DNA of 33,570 bases from Alphaproteobacteria bacterium (GTDB taxonomy: Bacteria; Pseudomonadota; Alphaproteobacteria; Micropepsales; Micropepsaceae). The position numbers and the translations under genes were made by a program. Shown here piece after piece: positions 1-7,450 of this stretch. The number at the start of each line of letters is the position of its first letter. The first letter of the stretch is position 1. The notes beneath the pieces were generated by a model. That model saw only the letters and a list, made by a program, of their open reading frames with translations, had not been told where the DNA came from and made no database searches. The DNA lies in contig JANYAR010000172.1 of the NCBI GenBank assembly GCA_025361185.1, positions 1-33,570 of the forward strand. Reading direction: 5' to 3'.

Positions 1-284
1 AAGCCGGCCGCCTTGATGCTGACCGCATAGTCGCCCACGGCCAGGCGGCTGCGGGGGAAGCGGTAGCGGCCCTGGGCGTCGCTGACCACCGAGGTGGCGA
101 TGGTCGAGCCTGACTGGCGGACGGTGACGACCACCCCCTCCATCGGCGCGCCCGCCGAGGCGACGGTACCGCTCAGTGCGTCGGCGGGGTCGCCGGACCG
201 GCCCGGCCGCAGTTCCAAGGCCCCTGCGCCTGCCGCGACAACAGCGAGCGCCGCCAATGCGATCCCAAGCGTCTTGCCGCGCAT
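1..284 (-). CDS. Exported carboxypeptidase-regulatory-like domain protein, N-terminal part
   Basis: Partial gene running off the left edge; 94 complete codons are visible. The ATG at 284 follows GGAGGG at a normal distance. Two further in-frame ATGs at 299 and 305 lack that spacing. Residues 1 to about 22 form a signal peptide (MRGKTLGIALAALAVVAAGA). From about residue 38 the sequence reads as a CarboxypepD_reg / CNA-B type beta-sandwich repeat, with the typical features 'LSGTVASAGAPMEGVVVTV', 'SDAQGRYRF' and 'LAVGDYAVSIKAAG'. Such domains sit at the N terminus of secreted or outer-membrane proteins, including TonB receptors and Vgb-like beta-propellers, so the main function lies outside the window and is unknown. 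It faces the same way as the cyclase at 950-2053 but is separated by a long non-coding stretch, so it probably has its own promoter. Confidence 0.75.
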   Translation of the reverse strand, partial: MRGKTLGIALAALAVVAAGAGALELRPGRSGDPADALSGTVASAGAPMEGVVVTVRQSGSTIATSVVSDAQGRYRFPRSRLAVGDYAVSIKAAG

Positions 285-755
285 GTGCTTGCCCTCCATT
301 CCCATGCCACCTTAGCGTAATCTGACAGAGCCAGGCCATGGCCAGGCATGTCCGCCGTCAGCGCCCATGAGACAGAATTAGGGTTCTAGCTAAGGGAGAA
401 ATTTGGTCTCATCGCCTTGAGAAGGGACCGAAGCCATTCGACGCCTTGTCAAACAGGCGCTAAAGTTTTTCATCTGGATCAGGGCACAAAAACCCGCCGC
501 CTGGGCCAGGGTCCGCCGCGCCGCGCCCATAACAAAGAAATCGCAATTGCTGAGTCCTGGGGCCTGCTGGATTAGTCCCGCAGCTTTGCGGACCAGCTCC
601 GACTCAAGGCGTTGCAATGCGGCTAGGGGGGGCAGCCCATGCCTGGTCCCCCGTCGGAGCCCCCAAAAGAGCAGCTTTGGGGCTGTCCGGGGCAAAAATC
701 CAAGGAATTCAGCCCGAGGGCGGAGACAGTTTGTTGGCAGGTGCCGATCCTCCGC

Positions 756-816
756 CATCCCTGCTTCGTCAAGAAGCGGGCGTTGCTTTCACAACCAGCA
801 CGACGAAGCAGGGATG
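756..816. repeat. 15-bp perfect inverted repeat with 31-nt spacer
   Basis: The arm CATCCCTGCTTCGTC at 756-770 is exactly complementary to GACGAAGCAGGGATG at 802-816. The spacer contains a weaker nested hairpin (GAAGC...GCTTTC), so the whole would fold into one long stem. No transposase or protein gene is associated. It could be an RNA hairpin, a miniature element remnant or a protein-binding dyad; the sequence does not decide. Confidence 0.6.
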
Positions 817-911
817 TTCTCTTTGCACCTGGTCTCCGCGACATCGCCAACCTCGCGGTTCTTAACGCACCCAATGGCAGTCAGAAGCCGCTCAACATTC
901 GCGCGATCACG

Positions 912-929
912 AACGGTCCATGGACCGTT
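912..929. repeat. 18-bp perfect palindrome 3' of the cyclase gene
   Basis: AACGGTCCATGGACCGTT is a perfect self-complementary palindrome about 20 nt beyond the cyclase stop codon. It contains the GGTCCA/TGGACC core shared with the mosaic elements at 7365-7450, 13736-13807, 24711-24820 and 29565-29659, although the central base is absent here. Transcript-end structure is a reasonable guess; no T-run follows on the minus strand. Confidence 0.55.
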
Positions 930-949
930 GAGAGAGCAGACCTGATTAC

Positions 950-2053
950 CTAATTTGCACAGCGCTGCCAAGATTTTTCATAACACCACCCTCTGTCAGC
1001 AAGCACTTCAACCAACCTGTCTCTCTCAGCGCAAGCTCTCCCCGTCTCCTCCAAGTCGCCAGAGCCGTCTGTGCATTTGTCGTTCGACACTTCTTCGTTT
1101 CGCATGAGTCTGCTGAGATCTGAAGGCGTTGCGGAGCCCGAGCGGACCTGCGGGGGAGTTTCGGCGGCTGGCGGTGCAGCATCCTTCGTGGCGGCTGGCG
1201 TAGCGGTATCCTTTGCGTCGATTTTCTTGACCGGGCCAGGGACCGCTTGGGCTTTCCCGCTAGAGTCCGGCGCGGCGCGGAATTGGCCGGCCGGGCTTTT
1301 CTGGTACGCTGAGTACGCCCAATAGCCCCCTGCGAGCACGAAAAGTGACAGAGCCGCGACGGTGGATTTGGCCAATACTCCAGGACGTCTGGAGGAGGTC
1401 TTCGGAGGCGGCAATTGGCTATCTTCGTCGGTCGCGACGGTAAAGGTCCGGATCGGTTGAGGGATGTTTTTGAAACGGACCTCGCCCAGCGATTCGAAGC
1501 CCAACGAAAGCTTGTTGCGAATCTGGTCGTAGACGCTGCCTGAGATACATATCCCGCCGGGTGCGGCCGCGCCCTGCAATCGCGCGGCAACGTTAACGCC
1601 GTCGCCCAGCAAATCGGAATTCTGCACCATCACATCGCCGAGATTGATGCCGATGCGGAACCTGACCTGACGCGTAAGCGGAAACTGGTCGTTGCGGGTG
1701 CGCAGTGCCGCCTGAATGTCGGTCGCACAGCGAACGGCTTCGACCGGACTGGTGAACTCTGCCAGGATTGCGTCGCCGGCGGTGTTGAAAATCCGCCCAT
1801 GGTGCGCTTCGACCAAAGCTTGAAATGTCTGGCTATGCTCCCGGAATAACCGGAGGGTCTGCTCCTCGTCTTCCGCCATCAAACGGCTGTACTCGGCAAC
1901 GTCGGCGGACAATATCGTCACCAGCTTGCGTACGAGCTTTGACGCAGGAAGTTGATCCGGCTCGTCGCCAGCGGGCGATCCGGGTGTGTCCGGAGGCAGC
2001 CTATTCTCCAACCAGCCCTCCCATGCCGTGTTACAGGGGTAGCGTGCCTTCAA
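950..2053 (-). CDS. Class III adenylate/guanylate cyclase with TM segment and Cys-rich C-terminal tail
   Basis: Makes a cyclic nucleotide (probably cAMP) from NTP. A cyclase homology domain spans about residues 40-208. Metal-binding Asp51 lies in 'ILSADVAEYSR' and Asp94 in 'FNTAGDAILAEF'; the transition-state pair Asn154/Arg158 lies in 'GVNVAARLQ'. The usual purine-contacting Lys before T-x-G-D is Asn90, as I recall for many rhizobial-type family members. One transmembrane helix (about 228-250) follows, then a Pro/Ala-rich linker. The C-terminal module contains 'ACAERDRLVEVLADRGWCYE', a Cys motif that recurs at the ends of many proteobacterial proteins. The catalytic domain should be cytoplasmic and the tail periplasmic. 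The first available start is a TTG at 2053; no strong ribosome-binding site picks a start, so the N terminus is uncertain. Ligand and regulation are unknown. Confidence 0.85.
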   Translation of the reverse strand: MKARYPCNTAWEGWLENRLPPDTPGSPAGDEPDQLPASKLVRKLVTILSADVAEYSRLMAEDEEQTLRLFREHSQTFQALVEAHHGRIFNTAGDAILAEFTSPVEAVRCATDIQAALRTRNDQFPLTRQVRFRIGINLGDVMVQNSDLLGDGVNVAARLQGAAAPGGICISGSVYDQIRNKLSLGFESLGEVRFKNIPQPIRTFTVATDEDSQLPPPKTSSRRPGVLAKSTVAALSLFVLAGGYWAYSAYQKSPAGQFRAAPDSSGKAQAVPGPVKKIDAKDTATPAATKDAAPPAAETPPQVRSGSATPSDLSRLMRNEEVSNDKCTDGSGDLEETGRACAERDRLVEVLADRGWCYEKSWQRCAN

Positions 2054-2276
2054 GCGTCTTTAAGGTCAAACGGGACCCCACGCATTGTACCCCGCCCCGA
2101 AGGCCCACTCGCGGTTCCCCGCAGGCCTTTCCCTCAAACTCGGTATTGGCACGGGTAGGGCCTGCCCGGGCGACTGAGCGGGGAAGCTTCCTCGGAAGGG
2201 GAAAAACCCACCAATCGGCCCAAAGAGCGGAGCCGGATCGGTGAACGAGCCCTCCGGCACCCTCAGACTTTCTACT

Positions 2277-4088
2277 TCACTCCACCACACCGTGCGCGGC
2301 GATGGCGCCCAGGAATATCGTGCCGAAATCCTTCAACTTTGCGGCACCCACACCATTCACGGCAGAAAAACCGTCCAGGTCGCGCGGACGGCGGGCTGCC
2401 ATGTCGATCAATGTGCGATCGGAGAAGATCACGTAGGCCGGCACCTGGCGTTCCCGCGCCAAGCGCAGTCGCACCGCCTTGAGCGCGGCCAACAGCGCGG
2501 GATCGCCGGCTTGGCCGGTTGCCCCCGTATCCGCACGCGCCTTGGTGCGCGGCGCGGTTGCGCGAAACTGGAACAGGCTTTCGCCGCGGCGCAGCTTCAG
2601 GCCTTTTTCGGTGATGGCGAGGCCGCCATGTTCGTCGGGCACCAGCAAGCCTGCCGCCACCATCTGCCGGATCGGCGACTGCCACTCTTCTTTCTTGCGC
2701 ATGGCGCCGCTACCGAAGCTGGCCAAACGGTCATGGCCGCGGTCCTTGACCTTCTGCGTGTTCGCGCCGCGCAACACGTCGATGATATGCCCGGCGCCGA
2801 AGCGTTCGCCGGACTGCGCGACTGCCGCGAGGATGATCTGCGCCTGCGCCGTGCCGTCGCAGAGCGGCGCCTGGTCCAGGCAATTGTCGCAATTGCCGCA
2901 GACGGCCGCGCTCTCGCCGAAATACTGCAGCAGAATCTGGCGGCGGCATTGTGCCGTCTCGCATTAGCCGATCAGGGTGCCGAGCCGGCCATGCGCGCGC
3001 CGCTTATGCTCCTGGCTTGCCTCCTCGTCATCGATGAACATGCGCCGCATGCGGATGTCGCCGGCACCGAACAGCATATGCGCTTCGGCGGCGCACCCGT
3101 CCCGCCCGGCGCGCCCGATCTCCTGGTAATAAGCTTCCAGATTGCCCGGCAGATCGGTGTGAAAAACATAGGCGACATCGGGCTTATCGATACCCATGCC
3201 GAAGGCGATGGTCGCTACCATCACAACACCCGCCTCCGTCATGAAGCGGTTCTGGTTTGCGTCGCGCGCCTCCTTGGTCATGCCGGCATGATAGGCCAGC
3301 GCAACCACGCCGCTGCGCTCCAGGAACGCCGCAGTCTCTTCCGTCTTCTTGCGCGACAGGCAATAGACAATGCCGCTGCGCCCCGTATGGCGGCGCACGA
3401 AATCCAGCAACTGGCGCTTGCCGTCATCACGCGCGGCGACGCTGAGTTTGATGTTCGGCCGGTCGAAGCCCAGCACCAGGGTCTCGGCGCGCCCGGCGAA
3501 CAGCCGCGCGGCAATGTCGCTGCGCGTGATCTCATCCGCCGTCGCGGTCAGCGCGATGATCGGTACCCCAGGGAAAATATCGCGTAGCCGCGACAGCTGT
3601 TCATATTCGGGGCGGAAGGCCGGGCCCCATTGCGAGATGCAATGCGCCTCGTCCACCGCGATCAGGCGGATATCGACGCGTGCGAGTGCGTCCAACATCC
3701 GCTCCGTCATCAGCCGCTCGGGCGCAAGATATAAAAGGCGCGTCTCACCCGTCGTCACGCGGCGCCAGGCGGCGACATTCTCGTCGCGGTCCATGGAGGA
3801 ATTAATGGTGTCCGCCGCCACGCCGGCCAGGCGTAGCGCCGCGACCTGGTCCTGCATCAGCGCCACCAACGGCGAGACCACCAGGGTCAACCCGCCCAGC
3901 ACCAGCGCCGGTACCTGATAACACAGCGATTTGCCCGCGCCGGTCGGCATGACGGTCAGCACATGGCGCCCCGCCAGCAACGCCTCCATCGCGGCGGCCT
4001 GGCCGGGACGGAAATCGTCGAACCCGAACACATCCTTGAGGATGCGCTGCTTGGAATCGCTGGAAAGGCGTGGTGCGGATTGATTCAC
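2277..4088 (-). pseudogene. recQ: ATP-dependent DNA helicase RecQ, interrupted by an in-frame TAA
   Basis: RecQ is a 3'-5' DNA helicase used in recombinational repair. The reading frame starts at GTG 4088 and would encode about 603 aa, the usual RecQ length. Codon 375 is TAA (2964-2966), and the same frame then continues intact to the TGA at 2277. Before the stop are motif I 'MPTGAGKS' (47-54), DEAH (146-149) and motif VI 'QEIGRAGRDG'. After it, in frame, come the four zinc cysteines ('CRRQILLQYFGE...CGNCDNC'), the RQC winged helix ('VLRGANTQKVKDRGHDRL') and an HRDC domain ending 'GVGAAKLKDFG'. The translated product would therefore be a helicase core lacking zinc, RQC and HRDC parts. A recent nonsense mutation, a base-call error or readthrough are all possible. 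It runs divergently from the PQQ dehydrogenase gene. Confidence 0.88.
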
Positions 4089-4162
4089 GCGGCCTTATAG
4101 CACGGGCTGGTTTTCTCATCGCGCCGTGCCTAATCTTCGTCAACAAAAAGCTGGGGGAAGCC

Positions 4163-5884
4163 ATGTCCAACTTGCGCGCTCTGGCGCTGGCCTGCCTGTG
4201 TGCTGCCGGTCCGGCAATAGCCCAGGAGCGCGCGCCTGAGCCCGCGCCACCCGTGGCGCCCGTCACCATCCTGTCCAGGCCCGTCACCGCCAATGTCGCC
4301 ACCACTGACGCGGCGCTGCTGAATGCGGATGCCGACCAGGACAATTGGCTTCTTCATGGCCGCACCTATGACAATCAGCGCTTCTCGCCTCTGACCCAGA
4401 TCACCCGGGACAATGTGAAGCGCCTGGCGATCACCGCGACCATCCATACCGGCATCATCAATTCCCATGAGGCGACGCCGCTGGTGGTGGACGGCATTCT
4501 GTATGTCTCCACCCCCAGCGATCACGTTCAGGCCTATGACGCGGTGACGGGCGAACTCAAATGGACCTACAATCCGGTCTTGGGATTCACCGACAATTGC
4601 TGCGGACCGCAATCGCGCGGCGTGGCCGTCGCTTATGGCAAAGTGTTCGTGGCCCAACTGGACGGCCATGTCGTGGCCCTGGACGCCAAGACCGGCGACA
4701 TCGTCTGGAAAAGCGTGATCGCCGACACGATCCCGGAACCGGCACATTATTACGCCTTCACCATGGCGCCGCAGATCTTCAATGGCATGGTGCTGGTGGG
4801 CAATTCCGGCGCGGAATATCCCACCCGCGGCTTTGTCGAGGCGCTGGATGCAGTCAGCGGAAAATTGATCTGGCGCTTTCACACCACTGCCGCGCCTGAC
4901 CAGCCCGGCGGCAAAAGCTGGAGCGAGGATAGCTGGAAATATGGCGGCGGTTCGGTATGGAATACGCCCGCGATAGACGCCAAGAACAATCTGGTGATCT
5001 TCGCCACCGGCAATCCCAATCCCGACTATTGGGGCGAAAACCGCAAGGGTGACAACGCCTATACCGATTCCATCGTCGCCATCGATTCGCGCACCGGCAA
5101 GCTGCGCTGGTGGTACCAGCAGGTTGCCCATGACGTGTGGGACTATGACTGCCCCTCACCCGTCATCCTGTTCGATGCCAAGGACGAACACGGCAACATC
5201 GTGCCGGCCGCCGCCGAGGCCGGTAAGCTGGGTAATGTCTTTATCGTCAACCGCCTGACCGGAAAACTACTGCGCAAATCCGAAGCCTTTGTGAAACAGG
5301 CAAAGGACATGTTCGTGGTGCCCGGCGACAAGCCGTTCAGTCGCTATCCCGGCATCAATGGCGGCAATCTGTGGTCGCCGGCCGCCTATTCCCCGCGCAC
5401 GGAAAATTTCTATGTCATGGGCATCAACCAGGCCTACACGGTGACGGCTTTCCCCTTCCCAAAATATGTCCCGGGCCAGCCCACGGTTGGCCAGCAGGTG
5501 GGCGGCACCCAGAAACCCTCACCCACCGATGAGTTCCCGGTGGACGGCACGCTGACAGCGGTGAACGTCAATACCGGCAAGATCGCCTGGCAGCAGAAAA
5601 CCGAGCTGCCCATGTATGGCGGCATACTGGCGACGGCCAGCAACCTGATCTTTACCGGCGAGATGAACGGGTATTTCGACGCTTTCGACGCCGTCACCGG
5701 CGAAAGACTGTGGACGCAGAATCTGGGCATCGGGGTGTGCACGCCCCCCATCACCTATCGCGTCAAGGCCATGCAGTATGTCGCGGTGGGGGCTGCGGGC
5801 TGCGGCCATTCCGGCGGCCTGCTGAAGGACAGCAGCAAATCGCGCTTCGGCGACACCATCGCCATCTATGCGTTGATGCCTTAG
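4163..5884 (+). CDS. PQQ-dependent alcohol dehydrogenase (methanol/ethanol family), periplasmic
   Basis: A quinoprotein that oxidises alcohols or related substrates in the periplasm and passes electrons to a cytochrome. It has 573 aa; the ATG at 4163 follows GGGGGAAG, and residues 1-20 are a signal peptide ending AIA. Repeated propeller motifs are visible ('AYDAVTGELKWTY', 'ALDAKTGDIVWK', 'AIDSRTGKLRWW', 'AFDAVTGERLWT'). The vicinal disulfide is Cys146-Cys147 ('DNCCGPQ'). In 'AHDVWDYDC' Asp327 is the likely catalytic Asp, and the second Asp, Asp329, is the position that marks lanthanide-using XoxF/PedH-type enzymes. No C-terminal cytochrome c domain is present, so a separate electron acceptor is needed, and none is encoded nearby. 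Substrate cannot be read from the sequence. The gene ends by overlapping the stop of the convergent small gene at 5881-6081. Confidence 0.9.
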   Translation: MSNLRALALACLCAAGPAIAQERAPEPAPPVAPVTILSRPVTANVATTDAALLNADADQDNWLLHGRTYDNQRFSPLTQITRDNVKRLAITATIHTGIINSHEATPLVVDGILYVSTPSDHVQAYDAVTGELKWTYNPVLGFTDNCCGPQSRGVAVAYGKVFVAQLDGHVVALDAKTGDIVWKSVIADTIPEPAHYYAFTMAPQIFNGMVLVGNSGAEYPTRGFVEALDAVSGKLIWRFHTTAAPDQPGGKSWSEDSWKYGGGSVWNTPAIDAKNNLVIFATGNPNPDYWGENRKGDNAYTDSIVAIDSRTGKLRWWYQQVAHDVWDYDCPSPVILFDAKDEHGNIVPAAAEAGKLGNVFIVNRLTGKLLRKSEAFVKQAKDMFVVPGDKPFSRYPGINGGNLWSPAAYSPRTENFYVMGINQAYTVTAFPFPKYVPGQPTVGQQVGGTQKPSPTDEFPVDGTLTAVNVNTGKIAWQQKTELPMYGGILATASNLIFTGEMNGYFDAFDAVTGERLWTQNLGIGVCTPPITYRVKAMQYVAVGAAGCGHSGGLLKDSSKSRFGDTIAIYALMP

Positions 5885-6081
5885 CGCTTCTCGAGCCGGG
5901 CGTGAAGTTTGCGAATGATGTCGCCGGCGGTGCGCTCGCAAAGCCCCGGGACGATGGCATGGGCGACGGCCACGAGGCCCGCCACCAACAATGGCAGGGC
6001 GAAGGACAGTGCCGCGCGCTGATGCTGAAAATAGCTTTCACCCGCCTGCTGCGGATGAGACAGAAACAGCCGCCGGAACAT
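5881..6081 (-). CDS. DUF6356 family small membrane protein
   Basis: 66 aa. The ATG at 6081 follows AGGGAGG at ideal spacing, which decides the start over longer in-frame alternatives. The sequence opens 'MFRRLFLSHPQQAGESYFQH', has one hydrophobic segment (about 27-46) and closes with 'LCERTAGDIIRKLHARLEKR', matching my recollection of the DUF6356 pattern common in alphaproteobacteria. Function is unknown; it is probably an inner-membrane protein. Its TAA stop (5881-5883) overlaps the TAG of the convergent PQQ dehydrogenase gene (5882-5884), leaving no terminator between them. It shares a roughly 100-bp divergent promoter region with the epimerase gene. Confidence 0.8.
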   Translation of the reverse strand: MFRRLFLSHPQQAGESYFQHQRAALSFALPLLVAGLVAVAHAIVPGLCERTAGDIIRKLHARLEKR

Positions 6082-6182
6082 GACACCCTCCCTGCTGCGA
6101 TGCATCATTCTAGTGCAATCTTGTGGGCTTGTCCGGCAGCGTGTTTGCCGGAATAGTGCGCCCACGCAAACCGGGAGGAATT

Positions 6183-7316
6183 ATGAAAACCGCAATTCTG
6201 GGCATCGCAACGGCAGCACTGGGCACAGCCTTGTTCATCGGCGCCGCCAATGCCGCCACCGCCACGCGCGCTTCATTCGGGGCGCTGTCAGACGGCACCA
6301 AGGTGGAAGCCGTGACCTTGAGCAATGGCGCCGGCATGTCGGCCAAGATCATGACCCTGGGCGCGACCTTGCAATCGCTGATCGTACCGGACAAGGCGGG
6401 TCACAAGGACGATGTCGTGCTGGGCTATGACACCGCGCAGGAATATCTCAGCCGGCCCAATTTCTTCGGCGCCTCGATTGGCCGCTACGCCAACCGCATC
6501 GCCAAGGGCAAGTTCAGCCTGGACGGCAAGACCTATACGCTGGCGACCAATGACGGCCCCAATTCGCTGCATGGCGGCGCGAAGGGCTTCGACAAGCGGA
6601 TGTGGAAGATCGATTCCGTCAGCAGCGGCGGCGATGCCAAAGTGGTTATGAGCTATGTCAGCGCCGATGGCGAGGAGGGTTTTCCCGGCGAGATGAAAGT
6701 CACCGCCACCTATTCGCTGAATGAACAGAATGAACTCAAGCTGGAATACCGTGCCACGACCAGCAAGCCGACCGTGCTCAATCTCACCAACCATTCCTAT
6801 TTCAACCTGTCGGGCAACGACGCGCGCGACGTGATGGGCAATCTGGTGACATTGCATGCCGAGCGCTTCACGCCGGTCGATGCCACATTGATCCCCACCG
6901 GCGAGCGCCGGGGCGTGGCGGGCACGGCGTTCGATTTCCGCACCTCCCACCGGGTGGGAGACCGCATCCGCGACGCCCACGACCAGCAGATCCGCTTTGG
7001 CCGCGGCTACGACCACAACTTCATCGTCGACGGGACGGCGGGCAGCTTGCGCCCCGCCGCCGTGGTGCAGGATCCGGTGTCGGGCCGGGTGCTGGAAATG
7101 AGCGCCAGCGCGCCGGGCATTCAGTTCTATACCGGCAACTTCCTGGACGGCACCTTCTTCGGCAAGGGTCAGCACAGCTATCGCCAGGGCGATTCCATCT
7201 GCCTGGAGCCGGGCGTGTTTCCGGATGCCCCCAACCATGCGGATTTTTCCACCGCGCGGCTGAACCCGGGACAGAGCTATGTCAACACTATGGTCTACAA
7301 GTTCAGCGCCAGGTAG
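6183..7316 (+). CDS. galM: Aldose 1-epimerase (mutarotase), exported
   Basis: Interconverts alpha and beta anomers of aldoses. 377 aa; the ATG at 6183 follows GGGAGGAA. The signal peptide covers residues 1-24 (ending ANA), so it should act in the periplasm, unlike cytoplasmic E. coli GalM. Conserved features: 'IGRYANRIAKG' (Arg101), 'NSLHGG' (His130), 'NHSYFNLSG' with the catalytic-acid His204, 'RGYDHNF', and 'CLEPGVFPDAPNHADF' with the catalytic-base Glu342. Length suits the family plus a signal peptide. It converges on the arabinofuranosidase gene and probably equilibrates the arabinose released by it, though the sequence does not prove the sugar. The gene symbol reflects family membership only. 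Confidence 0.92.
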   Translation: MKTAILGIATAALGTALFIGAANAATATRASFGALSDGTKVEAVTLSNGAGMSAKIMTLGATLQSLIVPDKAGHKDDVVLGYDTAQEYLSRPNFFGASIGRYANRIAKGKFSLDGKTYTLATNDGPNSLHGGAKGFDKRMWKIDSVSSGGDAKVVMSYVSADGEEGFPGEMKVTATYSLNEQNELKLEYRATTSKPTVLNLTNHSYFNLSGNDARDVMGNLVTLHAERFTPVDATLIPTGERRGVAGTAFDFRTSHRVGDRIRDAHDQQIRFGRGYDHNFIVDGTAGSLRPAAVVQDPVSGRVLEMSASAPGIQFYTGNFLDGTFFGKGQHSYRQGDSICLEPGVFPDAPNHADFSTARLNPGQSYVNTMVYKFSAR

Positions 7317-7361
7317 CTAATCTACCGTCACCACCGCCACGCCCTTGGCAGGCATGTCGAA
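7317..7361 (-). repeat. Stranded second copy of the arabinofuranosidase 3' end
   Basis: Read on the minus strand this stretch encodes FDMPAKGVAVVTVD followed by TAG. The live gene ends FDMPAKSVAVVAVD followed by TGA at 7451-7495. The two stretches match at 33 of 45 bases and 12 of 14 residues, and the differing sense codons are mostly synonymous. The copy begins directly after the epimerase TAG and is separated from the live tail by the palindromic element at 7365-7450. Confidence 0.85.
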
Positions 7362-7364
7362 GGG

Positions 7365-7450
7365 TGAGGAGCGACCGGCTTGCCGGTCAAATCGGTCCAG
7401 CGGACCGATTTGAGCGACGAACGCCGCGAGCTTGGGCGAGCGGCTGGAAG
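7365..7450. repeat. Mosaic palindromic element, copy A
   Basis: Three hairpins in a row: GACCGG/CCGGTC (7373-7388, loop CTTG), CAAATCGGTCC/GGACCGATTTG (7388-7412, 3-nt centre), and GCCGC/GCGGC (7423-7444). The opening words GAGGAGCGA and the later GAGCGACGA...CGAGCTT are shared with the elements at 13736 and 24711. It lies between convergent genes, in the middle of the duplicated arabinofuranosidase tail. It may serve as a two-way transcript end. Confidence 0.8.

Larger units (their letters stand above)
285..949. other. Intergenic region with several inverted repeats, no convincing gene
   Basis: No reading frame here has both a plausible start signal and a recognisable product; the longest (390-758, minus) reads as low-quality, Arg/Leu-rich translation. 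The region holds an imperfect hairpin at 658-684 (AGCCCC and AAAG pairing with CTTT and GGGGCT), a 15-bp perfect inverted repeat at 756-816, and an 18-bp palindrome at 912-929. It separates two minus-strand genes and presumably contains the terminator of the cyclase gene and the promoter of the gene at 1-284. Confidence 0.5.

Noticed and set aside
390..945. Overlapping 80-130-codon frames in the first intergenic region
   Set aside because: Several overlap on both strands, none has a good ribosome-binding site or recognisable sequence, and they cross the inverted repeat.
2964..2966. Alternative genetic code with TAA read as an amino acid
   Set aside because: TAA is used as an ordinary terminal stop in the porin gene (17347-17349) and the DUF6356 gene (5881-5883), so general reassignment is not supported.
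2241..3587. 448-codon plus-strand frame opposite recQ
   Set aside because: It mirrors the recQ coding frame, its translation is rich in His, Gln, Arg and Ala without any known motif, and it arises from GC-biased codons on the other strand.
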